Counted from the stretch's first letter, positions 26,635 to 36,541 are shown. The stretch: DNA of 64,000 nt from Erythrobacter sp. SD-21 (GCF_000181515.1 NZ_ABCG01000001.1:496001-560000); one strand, 5' to 3'. Notes: generated by a model not told the origin, from the letters alone. A program made the numbers and translations.

Positions 26635-26913
26635 CTACGAACGGGGAAAATCTTCACGCTGCGCGAGACTAGCGATCTCCTCCGCATGATATTCCCGGTC
26701 GCCCGCCTTCTCAATGTAATACTGGCTTCGCTCGCTTTCCGGCATCAGCATGATGTGTGAGATGAGCTCGGCGAAAGTGCCCGACCTCAGGCCCTTCGCA
26801 CCATCGAGAACGCCGTCCCCGTCACCTACCCGGTGTAGGGAGGCCCGGTCGTCCCATTGGATGCCCATTCGGTGACAGCCCTCGCCCTTGTAGGTGCTGG
26901 GATGGTCGGTCAT
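26635..26913 (-). CDS. Small hypothetical protein
   Basis: A 92-residue, hydrophilic protein. The ATG at 26913 has a near-perfect AAGGAGGA ribosome-binding site, which argues that the gene is real. It contains GEGCHRMGIQWDD and the segment FAELISHIMLMPESERSQYYIE, then an acidic, basic-mixed tail. No transmembrane segment or signal peptide is seen, and I recognise no family. It lies between lolD (upstream in transcription) and the DUF1579-like gene. Confidence 0.65.
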   Translation of the reverse strand: MTDHPSTYKGEGCHRMGIQWDDRASLHRVGDGDGVLDGAKGLRSGTFAELISHIMLMPESERSQYYIEKAGDREYHAEEIASLAQREDFPRS

Positions 26914-26963
26914 GCAAAATTCCTCCTTTTGCCTAGCCAACGGCTGAGACACGTTCCGGGTCC

Positions 26964-27650
26964 TTATTCGAGCACCCCTTCGTGCAAACGGACCACGCGG
27001 TCCATGCGTGCCGCGAGGCGTTCATTATGCGTGGCAATTATCGCAGCGCTGCCCTCACCCCGAACCAGTGCAAGGAATTGTTCGAGCACGCGGTCCGAGG
27101 TTGCCTCGTCCAGATTGCCGGTCGGCTCATCCGCCAGCACGAGGTCGGGCCGGTTCGCCAGTCCGCGCGCCACGGCGACACGCTGCTGCTCGCCGCCAGA
27201 AAGCTGGCTCGGGCGGTGATCGAGGCGATGCTCGAGACCGAGAGCGGTAAGGAGTTCTTCCGCGCGCGCTTCGGCGTCCTTGCGCGGCGCTCCTGCCACG
27301 AGTTGCGGCAGCACCACGTTCTCCCGCGCGTCGAAATCGGGCAGGAGATGGTGGAACTGGTATACGAAGCCAAGGTGATCGCGACGCAGCGCGGTGCGCG
27401 CGTTGGCGTTGCTTTTTTCTGCGGAATGCCCGGCGATGAGTATCTCGCCGCCAAACCCGCCTTCGAGCAGACCCACCGCCTGCAGAAGCGTCGATTTGCC
27501 AGAACCGGAAGGCCCGAGCAGGGCGACGATTTCGCCCGGCATGACATCGAGGTTCACCCCCCGCAGCACGTCGATACGCACGCCGCCCTGCTCGAAGCTT
27601 CGGGTAAGGCTTCGCAATTCGACCACGGGGCGCACATGGGCGTTACTCAT
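26964..27650 (-). CDS. lolD: Lipoprotein-releasing ABC transporter, ATP-binding protein LolD
   Basis: A 228-residue ABC ATPase of the LolD/MacB-type family. Walker A is GPSGSGKST (about 46-54), the Q-loop [12 protein letters not shown], the signature [19 protein letters not shown], and Walker [14 protein letters not shown]. With the adjacent permease it would release lipoproteins from the inner membrane to LolA. The chosen ATG at 27650 overlaps the permease stop by 8 bases, the classical lolC-lolD arrangement. The longer open frame upstream is inside the permease gene and not plausible. Confidence 0.93.
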   Translation of the reverse strand: MSNAHVRPVVELRSLTRSFEQGGVRIDVLRGVNLDVMPGEIVALLGPSGSGKSTLLQAVGLLEGGFGGEILIAGHSAEKSNANARTALRRDHLGFVYQFHHLLPDFDARENVVLPQLVAGAPRKDAEARAEELLTALGLEHRLDHRPSQLSGGEQQRVAVARGLANRPDLVLADEPTGNLDEATSDRVLEQFLALVRGEGSAAIIATHNERLAARMDRVVRLHEGVLE

Positions 27651-28884
27651 AGCGCAGGACCTGTACCGGATCGGTGCTCGCTGCCTTGAGCGCCGGATAG
27701 AGCGTCGCAAGGAAACTCATCACCAGCGCGAGGCCGACGATCATGGCGATCTCCACCGGATCGGGTTTGGAAGGAATGGTGCTGAGGAAGCGCACTTGCG
27801 GATCCCACAGATCGGCGCCGGTCAGCCAGCTTATGCCCGCGACGATCTGTTCGCGGAAGCCGAGAACCAGCGCGCCAAGGATAAGACCGGCAATCGTACC
27901 AAGCGCCCCGACGGTGAAGCCGGTGGTGACGAAAATCTTCGTCAGGCTGCGGCGGGTCGCCCCCATGGTGCGCATGATTGCGATATCGCGCGTTTTGGCA
28001 CGGACCAGCATGACGAGGCTCGAAAGAATGTTGAAAGCGGCCACCAAGACCATGAAACTCAACGCAAAGGCCATGGCTGCGCGCTCGACCTGAAGCGCCT
28101 CGAACAGGGTCGCGTTGATCGTTTTCCAGTCGCGTACCACCGCGCGTCCGGCAAGGCTCTCCTGCACAGGTGCGAGGATCTCGCCAACCTCGTCCGGATC
28201 GGTCACCTGCACTTCGATCATGCCAATCCTGTCGCCGCTTAGCAGAAGCGTCTGCGCGTCCTGCATCGGCATGACGACAAAGGCCCCGTCGTAATCGTAC
28301 ACGCCGACCTCGAAGATCGCGGCGACCTCGTAGCCCACCTGGCGCGGGACCGTGCCGAAGGGCGTGGAGCGGCCCTGCGGGTTGATAATCGTGATCGTGT
28401 CGCCGACCCGCGCGCCGATGTTTTCCGCAAGGCGCACACCGATGGCGACCTTGCTCGCGCCGGGCTGAAGCGCGTCCATATTTCCGCTGACCACCTTTTC
28501 GCCCAGCTCACGAATATCGGCTTGGGTATTGCCGCGCAGCAGGATCGCCTCGACACGGCCGTTGAAGGTGGTCAGCAGCGGCTGTTCGATCAGGGGAGAT
28601 GCCTCGACCACGCCGGGAGTCTGCCTTACCTCTTCCAGCACGTTCTCCCAATCGTCGAGACGGCCGCCATAGGCCTGCACGATGGCATGACCGTTTAGGC
28701 CGACGATCTTGTCCAGCAGTTCGGCGCGGAAGCCGTTCATCACGCTCATCACGATTACCAGCATGGCGACCGAGAGCATGACGACCGTGATCGAGATGCC
28801 GGCGACGAGCGCAATGAACGCCTCGCTCCTGCCGGGAAGCAGGTAGCGCTTGGCGATGGTTCGTTCGAAAGGAGAAAGCAGCAA
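27643..28884 (-). CDS. lolC: Lipoprotein-releasing ABC transporter permease LolC/LolE
   Basis: A 413-residue permease with an N-terminal membrane helix (about 20-50, [18 protein letters not shown]), a large periplasmic MacB-PCD-like domain (about 50-250) and three C-terminal helices including [15 protein letters not shown] and [18 protein letters not shown]. The sequence [14 protein letters not shown] at the N-terminus is typical of alphaproteobacterial LolC/E, where one gene often serves both roles. The start TTG at 28884 follows AAGG at a proper distance and yields the family N-terminus; the open frame upstream is not family-like. Confidence 0.9.
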   Translation of the reverse strand: MLLSPFERTIAKRYLLPGRSEAFIALVAGISITVVMLSVAMLVIVMSVMNGFRAELLDKIVGLNGHAIVQAYGGRLDDWENVLEEVRQTPGVVEASPLIEQPLLTTFNGRVEAILLRGNTQADIRELGEKVVSGNMDALQPGASKVAIGVRLAENIGARVGDTITIINPQGRSTPFGTVPRQVGYEVAAIFEVGVYDYDGAFVVMPMQDAQTLLLSGDRIGMIEVQVTDPDEVGEILAPVQESLAGRAVVRDWKTINATLFEALQVERAAMAFALSFMVLVAAFNILSSLVMLVRAKTRDIAIMRTMGATRRSLTKIFVTTGFTVGALGTIAGLILGALVLGFREQIVAGISWLTGADLWDPQVRFLSTIPSKPDPVEIAMIVGLALVMSFLATLYPALKAASTDPVQVLRYE

Positions 28885-29054
28885 GGCGACCCTTGGCGAT
28901 AATTTGGCGTTGGAGTGGGCGTTTAGGCACAGTTTCGTGGCGGCGCAATGAACGGGCGCAAAATCTCCCCCGCTGCCTGTCTCACAAACCTTGTAATCGC
29001 GCCGTAACATCGCCATTGGGGCCGCATTCGGTTGGCAGCGCGGACGAGCCCCAC

Positions 29055-30545
29055 ATGAATACGCCTCTCGGGAACTGCACTCACCCCTTCCTCGACGAGG
29101 ATGGCGACAAGCTGCGCGAAGAGTGCGGCGTCTTTGGCGCGATCAACGCCGCCGATGCCACGGCGGTTACAGCGCTCGGCCTCCACGCCTTGCAGCATCG
29201 CGGCCAGGAGGCGGCCGGGATCGTCGCCTGGGATGGCGCGGAGTTCCGCGTTCGCCGCGGCCTTGGCCATGTGGCGGAAAATTTCTCCTCCTCCGAAGCA
29301 ATCGCCGAATTGCCCGGCCATATGGCGGCGGGACACGTGCGCTATTCGACCACCGGCGGTGCGGGCCTGCGCAACGTGCAGCCGCTCTATGCCGACCTTG
29401 CAAGCGGCGGTTTCGCCGTGGCGCATAACGGCAATATCTCCAACGCCGGCACACTGCGTGAGGAGTTGGTCCAGCGCGGCGCGATCTTCCAGTCGACCTC
29501 CGATACCGAGGTGATTATCCACCTTGTTGCGACGAGCCGTTATCCCACCATTGTCGACCGGCTGATCGACGCGCTGCGCCTGCTCGAAGGCGCCTATGCG
29601 CTGATCGTCATGACGCCCGAAGGCATGATCGCTTGCCGCGATCCGCTCGGCATCCGGCCGCTGGTCATGGGCCGCATCGGCGATGCCACGGTCTTCGCCA
29701 GCGAGAGCGTGGCCTTCGACGTGGTCGGCGCGGAAATGGTCCGCGAGGTGGAACCGGGCGAGTTGATCAAGGTCGATTACGACGGCAATATCGATTCGCT
29801 ACATCCCTTCGGATCGCACAAGCCGCGCCCCTGCATCTTTGAGCACGTCTATTTCAGCCGCCCCGACAGCTTCTTTGCCGGTCGCAGCGTGTACGAGGCC
29901 CGTAAGGCAATCGGCGCGGAACTCGCCAAGGAAAGCCCGGTGGAGGCAGACCTCGTGGTGCCCGTGCCCGACAGCGGCGTTCCCGCGGCCATCGGCTACG
30001 CACAGGAAGCGGGTATACCTTTCGAGCTCGGCATTATTCGCTCGCACTATGTCGGGCGCACCTTCATCCAGCCTTCGGACGGGGCGCGGCACTCAGGCGT
30101 AAAGCGCAAGCACAACGCAAACCGCAATCTCGTCGCGGGCAAGCGCATCGTTCTGATCGACGATTCCATCGTGCGCGGAACGACCTCGCTGCAGATCGTC
30201 GAGATGATGCGCGACGCCGGCGCAAAGGAAGTCCACTTCCGCGTCGCCAGCCCGCCGACGGCGCACAGTTGCTTCTACGGCGTCGACACGCCCGAACGCA
30301 GCAAGCTGCTCGCCGCACGCATGGATGTCGAGCCCATGCGCGAGTTCATCAAGGCCGACTCGCTCGCCTTCGTGTCGATCGACGGCCTCTACTGCGCTGT
30401 GGGCGAAAAGCCGCGCGTGAAGGAATGCCCGCAATTCTGCGACGCCTGTTTCACCGGGGACTACCCGACCTCGCTCACCGATCTAAATCGCCGTGAGGAC
30501 AAGCAGCACGAACTCGCGCTCCACGCTGGAAAAAACGCCGCCTGA
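29055..30545 (+). CDS. purF: Amidophosphoribosyltransferase
   Basis: A 496-residue PurF, first committed enzyme of purine synthesis. The N-terminal Ntn glutaminase nucleophile is Cys24 after a short propeptide (LREECGVFGA), followed by RGQEAAGI and TGGAGLRNVQPL. The phosphoribosyltransferase domain has the PRPP loop VLIDDSIVRGTTS. Cysteines near the C-terminus (KECPQFCDACFTGDYP) are as in Fe-S type PurF proteins. It is divergent from lolC across about 170 bases, in which I could not define a promoter. The SDR gene starts one base after its stop. Confidence 0.95.
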   Translation: MNTPLGNCTHPFLDEDGDKLREECGVFGAINAADATAVTALGLHALQHRGQEAAGIVAWDGAEFRVRRGLGHVAENFSSSEAIAELPGHMAAGHVRYSTTGGAGLRNVQPLYADLASGGFAVAHNGNISNAGTLREELVQRGAIFQSTSDTEVIIHLVATSRYPTIVDRLIDALRLLEGAYALIVMTPEGMIACRDPLGIRPLVMGRIGDATVFASESVAFDVVGAEMVREVEPGELIKVDYDGNIDSLHPFGSHKPRPCIFEHVYFSRPDSFFAGRSVYEARKAIGAELAKESPVEADLVVPVPDSGVPAAIGYAQEAGIPFELGIIRSHYVGRTFIQPSDGARHSGVKRKHNANRNLVAGKRIVLIDDSIVRGTTSLQIVEMMRDAGAKEVHFRVASPPTAHSCFYGVDTPERSKLLAARMDVEPMREFIKADSLAFVSIDGLYCAVGEKPRVKECPQFCDACFTGDYPTSLTDLNRREDKQHELALHAGKNAA

Positions 30546-30546
30546 C

Positions 30547-31254
30547 ATGACCAAGCCGCTGCACGACAAGCTCGCCCTCGTAACCGGTGCTAGCAAGGGC
30601 ATCGGCGCTGCCACCGCCCTCGCCTTGGCCGAAGCCGGTACGCATGTGGTGCTGACAAGCCGCGACGTCCGCGCGCTCGAAGCGGTCGAGGACCGGATCC
30701 ACGATGCGGGCGGCGCCTCCACCATTGCTCCGGTCGACCTTGGCGAGAGCGACGGGATCGCCCGCCTCGCCTCGGCCATCGCGAGCCGCTGGGACAAGCT
30801 CGACATCCTCGTGATTTCGGCCGCCTACCTCCCTGCCCTTACACCCGTGACTCAGATCGACGGGAAGCAGTTCAGCCAGGCGGTCACGACCAACCTGCTC
30901 GCCACGCAGGCGCTGCTGGCGAATTTCGATCCTCTGCTGAAGCGCGCCGAGGCCGGGCGCGTGATTGGCCTTACCAGCAGCGTAGGTAAGGACCCGAGGG
31001 CGTATTGGTCGGCCTATGGTGCGACCAAGGCGGCGTTCGACAATCTGCTCGATAGCTATGCGCAGGAAGTCGAGAAGATCGGCAATGTCCGCGTTGCGGT
31101 GCTTGATCCGGGCGCGACTCGCACCGCGATGCGGGCAAAAGCCTATCCCGGGGAAGACCCGAAGACGGTAAAAGGGCCCGAAGTGGTCGGGAATCGGATC
31201 GTCGAGCTGCTCCTTAACGATTACCCCACTCGCCACCGAGAGCGGGTCGAATAA
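30547..31254 (+). CDS. SDR family oxidoreductase
   Basis: A 235-residue classical short-chain dehydrogenase. The cofactor motif is TGASKGIG (about 14-21), with an SRD segment after strand 2 that suggests NADP preference. ISAAYLP stands where NNAG is usual, catalytic serine is in LTSSVGK, and YGATK provides the Tyr and Lys. The substrate is unknown. It follows purF with a 1-base gap, an arrangement seen in related genomes, so cotranscription is likely though a metabolic link to purines is not evident. Confidence 0.88.
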   Translation: MTKPLHDKLALVTGASKGIGAATALALAEAGTHVVLTSRDVRALEAVEDRIHDAGGASTIAPVDLGESDGIARLASAIASRWDKLDILVISAAYLPALTPVTQIDGKQFSQAVTTNLLATQALLANFDPLLKRAEAGRVIGLTSSVGKDPRAYWSAYGATKAAFDNLLDSYAQEVEKIGNVRVAVLDPGATRTAMRAKAYPGEDPKTVKGPEVVGNRIVELLLNDYPTRHRERVE

Positions 31255-31374
31255 GCCGTTAACCCTGCCCCGTGACCTTTCCTTAAGCCCGACGCGAGAG
31301 ATTCCGATAAATGTCGCGCGCGTCTCCGGTGCGTGGCGAAACGGTACTGGACTCAGGGCAAAAGGTCGGCGGAC

Positions 31375-31722
31375 ATGAACTACCAGACGCAAGATCGCTA
31401 CACGATGGTCGCGCAAGAAGATCGCTGCGCGCCTCGCACCAAACTCACCATTCCCGGACAGCTGCGCGCCAGCGGTGGCCGCGCCTTCCAGACGGTCGTT
31501 CACGACCTCTCAATCTCGGGCTTCTCGGCTGCGGCGATCAACCGCATGCACGAAGGCCAGATGTGCTGGCTGACGCTGCCGGGCCTCGAATCGCTCCAGG
31601 CACAGGTCGTCTGGTGGGAAAACTGCATGGTCGGCTGCGCTTTCAACGAGCTCCTTTCGCCGATTGTGCACGACAACATCCTCGCGCGTTACAGCGGTCA
31701 GGGCGCCTACCGCCCTTACTGA
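31375..31722 (+). CDS. PilZ domain protein
   Basis: A 115-residue single-domain PilZ protein, predicted to bind cyclic di-GMP. Both binding motifs are present: RxxxR as RCAPR (residues 17-21) and D/NxSxxG as DLSISG (44-49). WWENCMVGCAF and the C-terminal tail are similar to those of other sphingomonad PilZ proteins. It has its own 120-base upstream region and no adjacent GGDEF/EAL or flagellar gene, so the target is unknown. The ATG at 31375 gives a normal length; a longer in-frame extension is unlikely. Confidence 0.85.
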   Translation: MNYQTQDRYTMVAQEDRCAPRTKLTIPGQLRASGGRAFQTVVHDLSISGFSAAAINRMHEGQMCWLTLPGLESLQAQVVWWENCMVGCAFNELLSPIVHDNILARYSGQGAYRPY

Positions 31723-31807
31723 TCGAGACGCGCAAGGCGACGACACCGACAGCTTTGGTGGCGGCCTGATGGGCCTGGCCTGAACCTTGTCCGGATGGCT
31801 CGTCGTC

Positions 31808-31838
31808 GGTGGCGGTGAGCCTCGCGGCTTCCGCCACC
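31808..31838. terminator. Candidate bidirectional terminator hairpin
   Basis: Between the converging PilZ and serine-hydrolase genes an inverted repeat pairs GGTGGCGG with CCGCCACC, continued by AGCC/GGCT around a tcgc loop. It is GC-rich and placed where a bidirectional terminator is expected, but lacks an obvious U-run on either strand. Confidence 0.45.
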
Positions 31839-31853
31839 ACTCGTATCGAGAGG

Positions 31854-33047
31854 CTACTTCGCGTTGAGCGCAAGCTGACGCACCAGCTCCTGAAACTTGG
31901 TGCGATTGGCCGCGCTCGTCGCGGTCGGCCAGTTGCTGACCACCGCGACCACGATGTCCTTTTCGGGCACAATGGTAATGGCCTGACCGAAAATTCCCTG
32001 CGCTCCGTAGGTGTTACCGGGATAGGACCACCACTGGTACCCATAGCCATATCCGGGAGCGCGCGGCCCGAAATCGACCTGAGGCGCGCCCGCATCCGCG
32101 AACCAGCCTTCGGGAACGACACCCTCGCCGCCCTGCAGCACAAACTGCCCGAAGCGCGCATAGTCCGGCAGGCTGAGAGACAGGCAGCACCCGCCGATAT
32201 TCCCGCCCGTCAGGTCCTGCATCCAGAACAGGCCGTTCTCGAAGCCTGAGGGCTCGACGATCTTCTCGGCCGCATAGACTGCAAGCGATTTGCCGGTGGC
32301 TTCCTCGACGATCAGGCCGAGCAGATTGGTCTCGAGCGTCTTGTAGACCCACTTCTCTCCCGCCGAAGCCTCGCGCGTTAGCGTGCGGGCATAGGTCACC
32401 GCCTGCGATTCCCCCGCCACGGGCGTGACGGCGAGCATCTTGGCGACATCGCTGTCGGGATCGGTGTAATCCTCGTTCCACGCCACGCCGGAGGTCATGG
32501 TCGCGATCTGGCCGACTGTGACACCGTCGTAGGCCGTCCCTGTCAGCGCGGGGATGATGGCGGTCACGGGCGTATCGAGGCTCTGGATATGGCCGTCCGC
32601 AATGGCCGCGCCCAGCAAGGTCGAGGTAAAGCTCTTGGCGACGGAAAAGCTGGTCCAGCGCTGGTCCGGCGCGAAGCCAAGGCCGTATTCCTCGAAGACC
32701 ACCTTGCCGTCTTTCAGGACCATGATGCCAGCCGCCGCCGTGTCGGCCATGAACTGCCGCGCCTTGGCCGCGCTCGCCTCATCGAGGGGCGTTCCAGCTG
32801 GAAGATTGCGTCTCTGGTTTGCGGGCGCGACTTCGAGACCCGGAAAGAGACTCTCCATGTCGCGAAAAGCGGCCGAGCGGCGTTCGTCGCTCCAGAACAG
32901 GATCGAGTCCGACGGATCGAGGCTCGCCATGGTCTCCGGTGTCGATTGCGTGACGGCCGGAGCGGTGAGCGCTTCAGAAGTCTCTTCGTAATTGCTCGCG
33001 CAGGCGCTCAAGACCAGTGCCAGTGTCGAAACGAGAACGGTCCGCAT
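31854..33047 (-). CDS. Serine hydrolase lipoprotein (beta-lactamase/class C-like)
   Basis: A 397-residue protein with a lipoprotein signal (lipobox LSAC, Cys16) and a beta-lactamase/transpeptidase-fold domain. SxxK is SVAK (Ser135, Lys138), TMTSGVAWNEDY is the typical motif after the nucleophile helix, and GYGYQWW precedes the last strands (IFGQAITIVPEKDIVVAV). Such proteins are usually esterases, amidases or DD-peptidases rather than true beta-lactamases. It begins at a TAATG overlap with the cyclopropane synthase gene and so belongs to the photolyase-cfa transcription unit. The substrate is unknown. Confidence 0.87.
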   Translation of the reverse strand: MRTVLVSTLALVLSACASNYEETSEALTAPAVTQSTPETMASLDPSDSILFWSDERRSAAFRDMESLFPGLEVAPANQRRNLPAGTPLDEASAAKARQFMADTAAAGIMVLKDGKVVFEEYGLGFAPDQRWTSFSVAKSFTSTLLGAAIADGHIQSLDTPVTAIIPALTGTAYDGVTVGQIATMTSGVAWNEDYTDPDSDVAKMLAVTPVAGESQAVTYARTLTREASAGEKWVYKTLETNLLGLIVEEATGKSLAVYAAEKIVEPSGFENGLFWMQDLTGGNIGGCCLSLSLPDYARFGQFVLQGGEGVVPEGWFADAGAPQVDFGPRAPGYGYGYQWWSYPGNTYGAQGIFGQAITIVPEKDIVVAVVSNWPTATSAANRTKFQELVRQLALNAK

Positions 33048-34294
33048 TATTTTTCTCCCTCTTTCACCAGCGTCACCTGGTGGACATCGATGCCTCCGCC
33101 GCGGAAGCCTCCTTCGCAATACATCAGGTAGTAGCGCCACAGATCGCAGAATTGCGGGTCGAAGCCTGCCGGCAGGCGGCCCTCGTCCACGGCGCGGTCA
33201 AAGTTCAAGCGCCATTCGCGCAGTGTCTCGGCGTAACAGGGGCCGAAATCCGTCTGGTGGATCCAGGCAAGACCCCGCTCCAGGGCGAGCTTACGGAACT
33301 CGCTGGTACGGATCAGCAGGCCGCCAGGAAAGACATAGGCTTGGATGAAGTCGGCGCTCTTCGCGTATTCCTCGAACAATTCGTCGCGGATGGAAATGTA
33401 CTGGATCGCTGCGCGCCCGCCGGGTTTCAGGTTTCGCGCAACGCTATCCATGAAGGTTGGCCAGTATTCCCGGCCCAGCGCCTCGACCATTTCGACACTG
33501 ACGATGGCATCGTACTGACCCGAAGTGTCGCGATAGTCCTGTTTGCGGAAATCGATGGCGCTCGCGTGGTGCGACCGTGCCCAGGCCAGCTGCTCGTCCG
33601 ACAGGCTGATGGCGGTCACATGGCTCCCGCGCGCCTGCAGGTAATTGGCCAGTGCGCCCCAGCCGCACCCGATCTCCAGCACCTTTTCCGCATCACCCAT
33701 GCGCTCGTACAGTGCCGCCCATTTGCGCTTTTGCGCCGCCTCGAGCGGGTCACCGGCCACGGCGAGCGCGGAGGAATAGCTCATCGTTGGATCGAGCCAG
33801 GCGGCGTAGAAATCGTTGCCGAGGTCGTAATGCGCGGCGATGTTGCGCTGCGCGCCGCTGTGGGTGTTGCGGTTGAAGAGATGCGCAAGCTTCAGCGCAC
33901 GGCGGAACGGGCCCTTGGCGCGCGCGGTGTTTCCCATGCGCTCGGCGTGCTGCATGAACATGGCGAAGAGCGGGACGGGGTCGGGGCTCCACCACTCTCC
34001 CGCTTCCCAGCCCTGATAGAGGCCGACCGAACCGTTGGTCGCAATGCGGACGAGCGCGCGGTAGCTTCGCAGTTCGAATACACATTCGAAGCCGGGCGCG
34101 CGGCCACCCAAAATGCGCGGTGTGCCGTTGGGCAGAGTCCCGTGGATGGTGCCCGTGACCAGTGCCTCGTCGATCCGCGAGAGCATCTTTTCGACGCCCG
34201 GTGCAAGCAAGCGCGCCAGCAGGCCAGGCCTGCGCGCAAAGGGCTTGGCGCCCTCGACAAGGCTGCGTCCGCGCGGGCTGGTCTGCATATCCAT
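33047..34294 (-). CDS. Cyclopropane-fatty-acyl-phospholipid synthase family protein
   Basis: A 415-residue SAM-dependent enzyme adding a methylene bridge to unsaturated fatty acids of membrane phospholipids. The SAM site is VLEIGCGWGALANY (about 206-219). HYDLGNDFYAAWLDPTMSYSS is the family signature, and SVEMVEALG, YIFPGG-like AYVFPGGLL and C-terminal MYCEGGFRGGGIDVHQV are conserved. I chose the ATG at 34294; a TTG at 34330 nearer the photolyase stop would add 12 residues. It lies between photolyase and a serine hydrolase gene, an arrangement common in alphaproteobacterial stress operons. Confidence 0.92.
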   Translation of the reverse strand: MDMQTSPRGRSLVEGAKPFARRPGLLARLLAPGVEKMLSRIDEALVTGTIHGTLPNGTPRILGGRAPGFECVFELRSYRALVRIATNGSVGLYQGWEAGEWWSPDPVPLFAMFMQHAERMGNTARAKGPFRRALKLAHLFNRNTHSGAQRNIAAHYDLGNDFYAAWLDPTMSYSSALAVAGDPLEAAQKRKWAALYERMGDAEKVLEIGCGWGALANYLQARGSHVTAISLSDEQLAWARSHHASAIDFRKQDYRDTSGQYDAIVSVEMVEALGREYWPTFMDSVARNLKPGGRAAIQYISIRDELFEEYAKSADFIQAYVFPGGLLIRTSEFRKLALERGLAWIHQTDFGPCYAETLREWRLNFDRAVDEGRLPAGFDPQFCDLWRYYLMYCEGGFRGGGIDVHQVTLVKEGEK

Positions 34295-34335
34295 CCGCGC
34301 GCCTATGCCGCGCCGCAAAGCAGGCGGCAAGTCCG

Positions 34336-35730
34336 CTACGTCTTGCTTGCCCGATAGGCTTCCAGCGCCCGCTCGCGCGCCTCCTTATGGCCGATCACCT
34401 TGACCGGATAGTCGCCGCGCCGGTCGTCGGACGGGTCGTGGATGCAGTCGTCGTCCAGTTCGGCCAGTTCCGGCACATATTCGCGGATATAGGCCGCCGC
34501 GTCGAACTTCTCGCTCTGGCTGAGCGGCGCCATGATCCGGCTGAACATGTTGCTGTCGACGCCTGTGCCCGAGATCCATTGCCAGTTGACGCCGTTATTC
34601 CCGTAGTCTGCATCGACGAGACAGTCCCAATACCATTGCTCGCCATGCCGCCAGTCGATCAGCAGGTGCTTCACGAGGAAGCTGGCACAGATCATTCGCA
34701 CGCGATTGTGGATCCAGCCTGTCTGCCACAGTTGGCGCATTCCGGCATCGACGATGGGGTAGCCGGTCATCCCGCGCTGCCAGCATTCGAGGTCCTCCTC
34801 GATCAGATGCCCGGCATTGGGGTTCCGCCACAGGGTGCGCTCGTCATAGTCCCGATAGCTCTCTCGCGGATAATTGGGAAACTGGTCGATCACGTTCTGC
34901 GCATAATCGCGCCAGATGATTTCCTTGGCGAAGGTCTTCCACCCGTCGCTCCGCTTGTCCTTGAGCGCGTGCCACACCTGCGCGGGACTGATCTCGCCCC
35001 AGTGAAGGTGTGGCGAAAGGCGCGAGGTGATGTCGTTCGAGGGCAGGTTGCGGCCCTCGTCGTAATCTGCGACCTCGTCCGCCCACCATTCGAGCCTCTC
35101 ATGCGCAGCATCCTCCCCGAAGTCCCAGAAGTCGCGGATGCCTCCTGCCCAGTCGGGCTTGCTCGGGAGCAGCTCCCAATCTTCCAGCGCATCGCTTTCA
35201 GGCCAGTTGTCGGGAGAGGAGATCGTCTCCGGCTCGCCCAGCACATCACGCGGAGGCATGACCTCCAGCATCGATTTCGAGAAGGGTGTGTAGATCTTGT
35301 ACGGATCGCCCGATCCGGTCGTCACCGAGCCGGGTGGCAGCAAGTAATTGCCGTCGTAAAGACACAGCTTTCGGTCCTCCTCGAGAGCGTCGCGCAACTC
35401 GTCCTCCGCCTCCTTCCACCAGGGTTCGTAATGGCGGATGGCGTGGATACAGCCGGCGCCCACCTCGTCGGCAATTCCGGCGAGCACCTGCGGCGCATCG
35501 CCTTTGCGCAGGACGATCTGTGACCGGCGGTTGCCGAAGCTCTTGCAGAGGCTCTCCAGCGAATAGTGCAGCCACACCTTCGACGCGCCGCCATAGGCGT
35601 GGTCGCCTGCCCGCTCATCGTCGAGAACGTAGACCGGGATGACGGGTCCGGCCTGGGCTGCGGCATGGAGGGCGGGCTGGTCGGCCACGCGCAGGTCGCG
35701 CCGCAGCCAGACGATCTGGGGGGAACTCAT
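34336..35730 (-). CDS. phr: Deoxyribodipyrimidine photolyase
   Basis: A 464-residue photolyase/cryptochrome. The N-terminal antenna-binding alpha/beta domain begins SSPQIVWLRRDLRVADQPAL. The C-terminal FAD domain carries SRLSPHLHWGEISPAQVW, TGYPIVDAGMRQLWQTGWIHNRVRM, and NNGVNWQWISGTG. It repairs UV-induced cyclobutane dimers with blue light. The ATG at 35730 gives the usual start; the ATG nine codons upstream would precede it with unconserved residues. It lies upstream of cfa. Confidence 0.93.
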   Translation of the reverse strand: MSSPQIVWLRRDLRVADQPALHAAAQAGPVIPVYVLDDERAGDHAYGGASKVWLHYSLESLCKSFGNRRSQIVLRKGDAPQVLAGIADEVGAGCIHAIRHYEPWWKEAEDELRDALEEDRKLCLYDGNYLLPPGSVTTGSGDPYKIYTPFSKSMLEVMPPRDVLGEPETISSPDNWPESDALEDWELLPSKPDWAGGIRDFWDFGEDAAHERLEWWADEVADYDEGRNLPSNDITSRLSPHLHWGEISPAQVWHALKDKRSDGWKTFAKEIIWRDYAQNVIDQFPNYPRESYRDYDERTLWRNPNAGHLIEEDLECWQRGMTGYPIVDAGMRQLWQTGWIHNRVRMICASFLVKHLLIDWRHGEQWYWDCLVDADYGNNGVNWQWISGTGVDSNMFSRIMAPLSQSEKFDAAAYIREYVPELAELDDDCIHDPSDDRRGDYPVKVIGHKEARERALEAYRASKT

Positions 35731-35771
35731 GCCAGCGGAACGGAAATGCGCGGCCAAATGTTCCTCCGCTC

Positions 35772-36539
35772 ATGGAAAGCACGAAAACCGTTGCCGCACA
35801 GCATGACGAAGCCCCCATACCCGCCGAGACCGTCGTGGTCCCCGAACGCGGCTTCACGATCAACCGCAAGAAGGCACTCGTGGCCGCGGCCATCCTGTGG
35901 ACCGGCTTTGCGATCACGGTTTGGCTGGTGCTGACCGGACGCACCGGCGGTTTCGACGAATGGGGCCTGATGTCCTACCGTACTGGCGAAGAACTTGGAC
36001 CCAGCGGACCCGCGCTCGTTTTCGAGAGCGTCCGTGATGTCACCGCGCTGGGCGGCGTGTTCCTGCGCAATTTGTTCGCCGTCGCAGCGGTGGTAGCGCT
36101 GCTGTTCCTCAAGATGCGGCGCGAGGCCTTCCTTTACGCGGCGACGGTCATCACCGGCTGGCTCGCCAACACCGGCGTCAAGCTGCTGGTCGGACGCGAG
36201 CGCCCGCAAATCGTGCCGCATTTGACCGAGGCCGGCGGCGAAAGCTTTCCCAGCGGCCACAGCTTCTCGGCTGCGGTGGTCTATATCGCCATGGCCATCG
36301 CTTTTGCCGCGCTGAGCAAGAATCACACGGTGCGCTACACCGTGATCGGCTTCGCCATGGTACTTTCCGCCATGGTCGCCTGGAGCCGCGTCATGCTCGG
36401 CGTGCACTTCCCGAGCGATGTGACCGCGGGCTGGCTGGGCGGCGCCGGTTGGGCGTTCCTGGCGGCAGCATTGCTCTATGCGCCCGCAAAGGCGGCGGCG
36501 GACAGCGAGGCAGGGAAGAAGCTCGATCCTGCCCATTAA
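35772..36539 (+). CDS. PAP2 family phosphatase (membrane)
   Basis: A 255-residue type 2 phosphatidic acid phosphatase with about five to six transmembrane helices. The three phosphatase motifs are KLLVGRERP (137-145), SFPSGHS (158-164) and SRVMLGVHFPSD (205-216), with catalytic histidines His163 and His212. Substrates in this family include phosphatidate, undecaprenyl pyrophosphate and lipid A phosphates; which applies here is not visible. It is divergent from photolyase and ends next to a REP-like palindrome. Confidence 0.9.
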   Translation: MESTKTVAAQHDEAPIPAETVVVPERGFTINRKKALVAAAILWTGFAITVWLVLTGRTGGFDEWGLMSYRTGEELGPSGPALVFESVRDVTALGGVFLRNLFAVAAVVALLFLKMRREAFLYAATVITGWLANTGVKLLVGRERPQIVPHLTEAGGESFPSGHSFSAAVVYIAMAIAFAALSKNHTVRYTVIGFAMVLSAMVAWSRVMLGVHFPSDVTAGWLGGAGWAFLAAALLYAPAKAAADSEAGKKLDPAH

Positions 36540-36541
36540 TC

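Noticed and set aside
31255-31374. CtrA-like TTAA pair upstream of the PilZ gene
   Set aside because: The TTAA sequences are about 20 bases apart rather than 7, and single TTAACC occurrences are too common to be informative.
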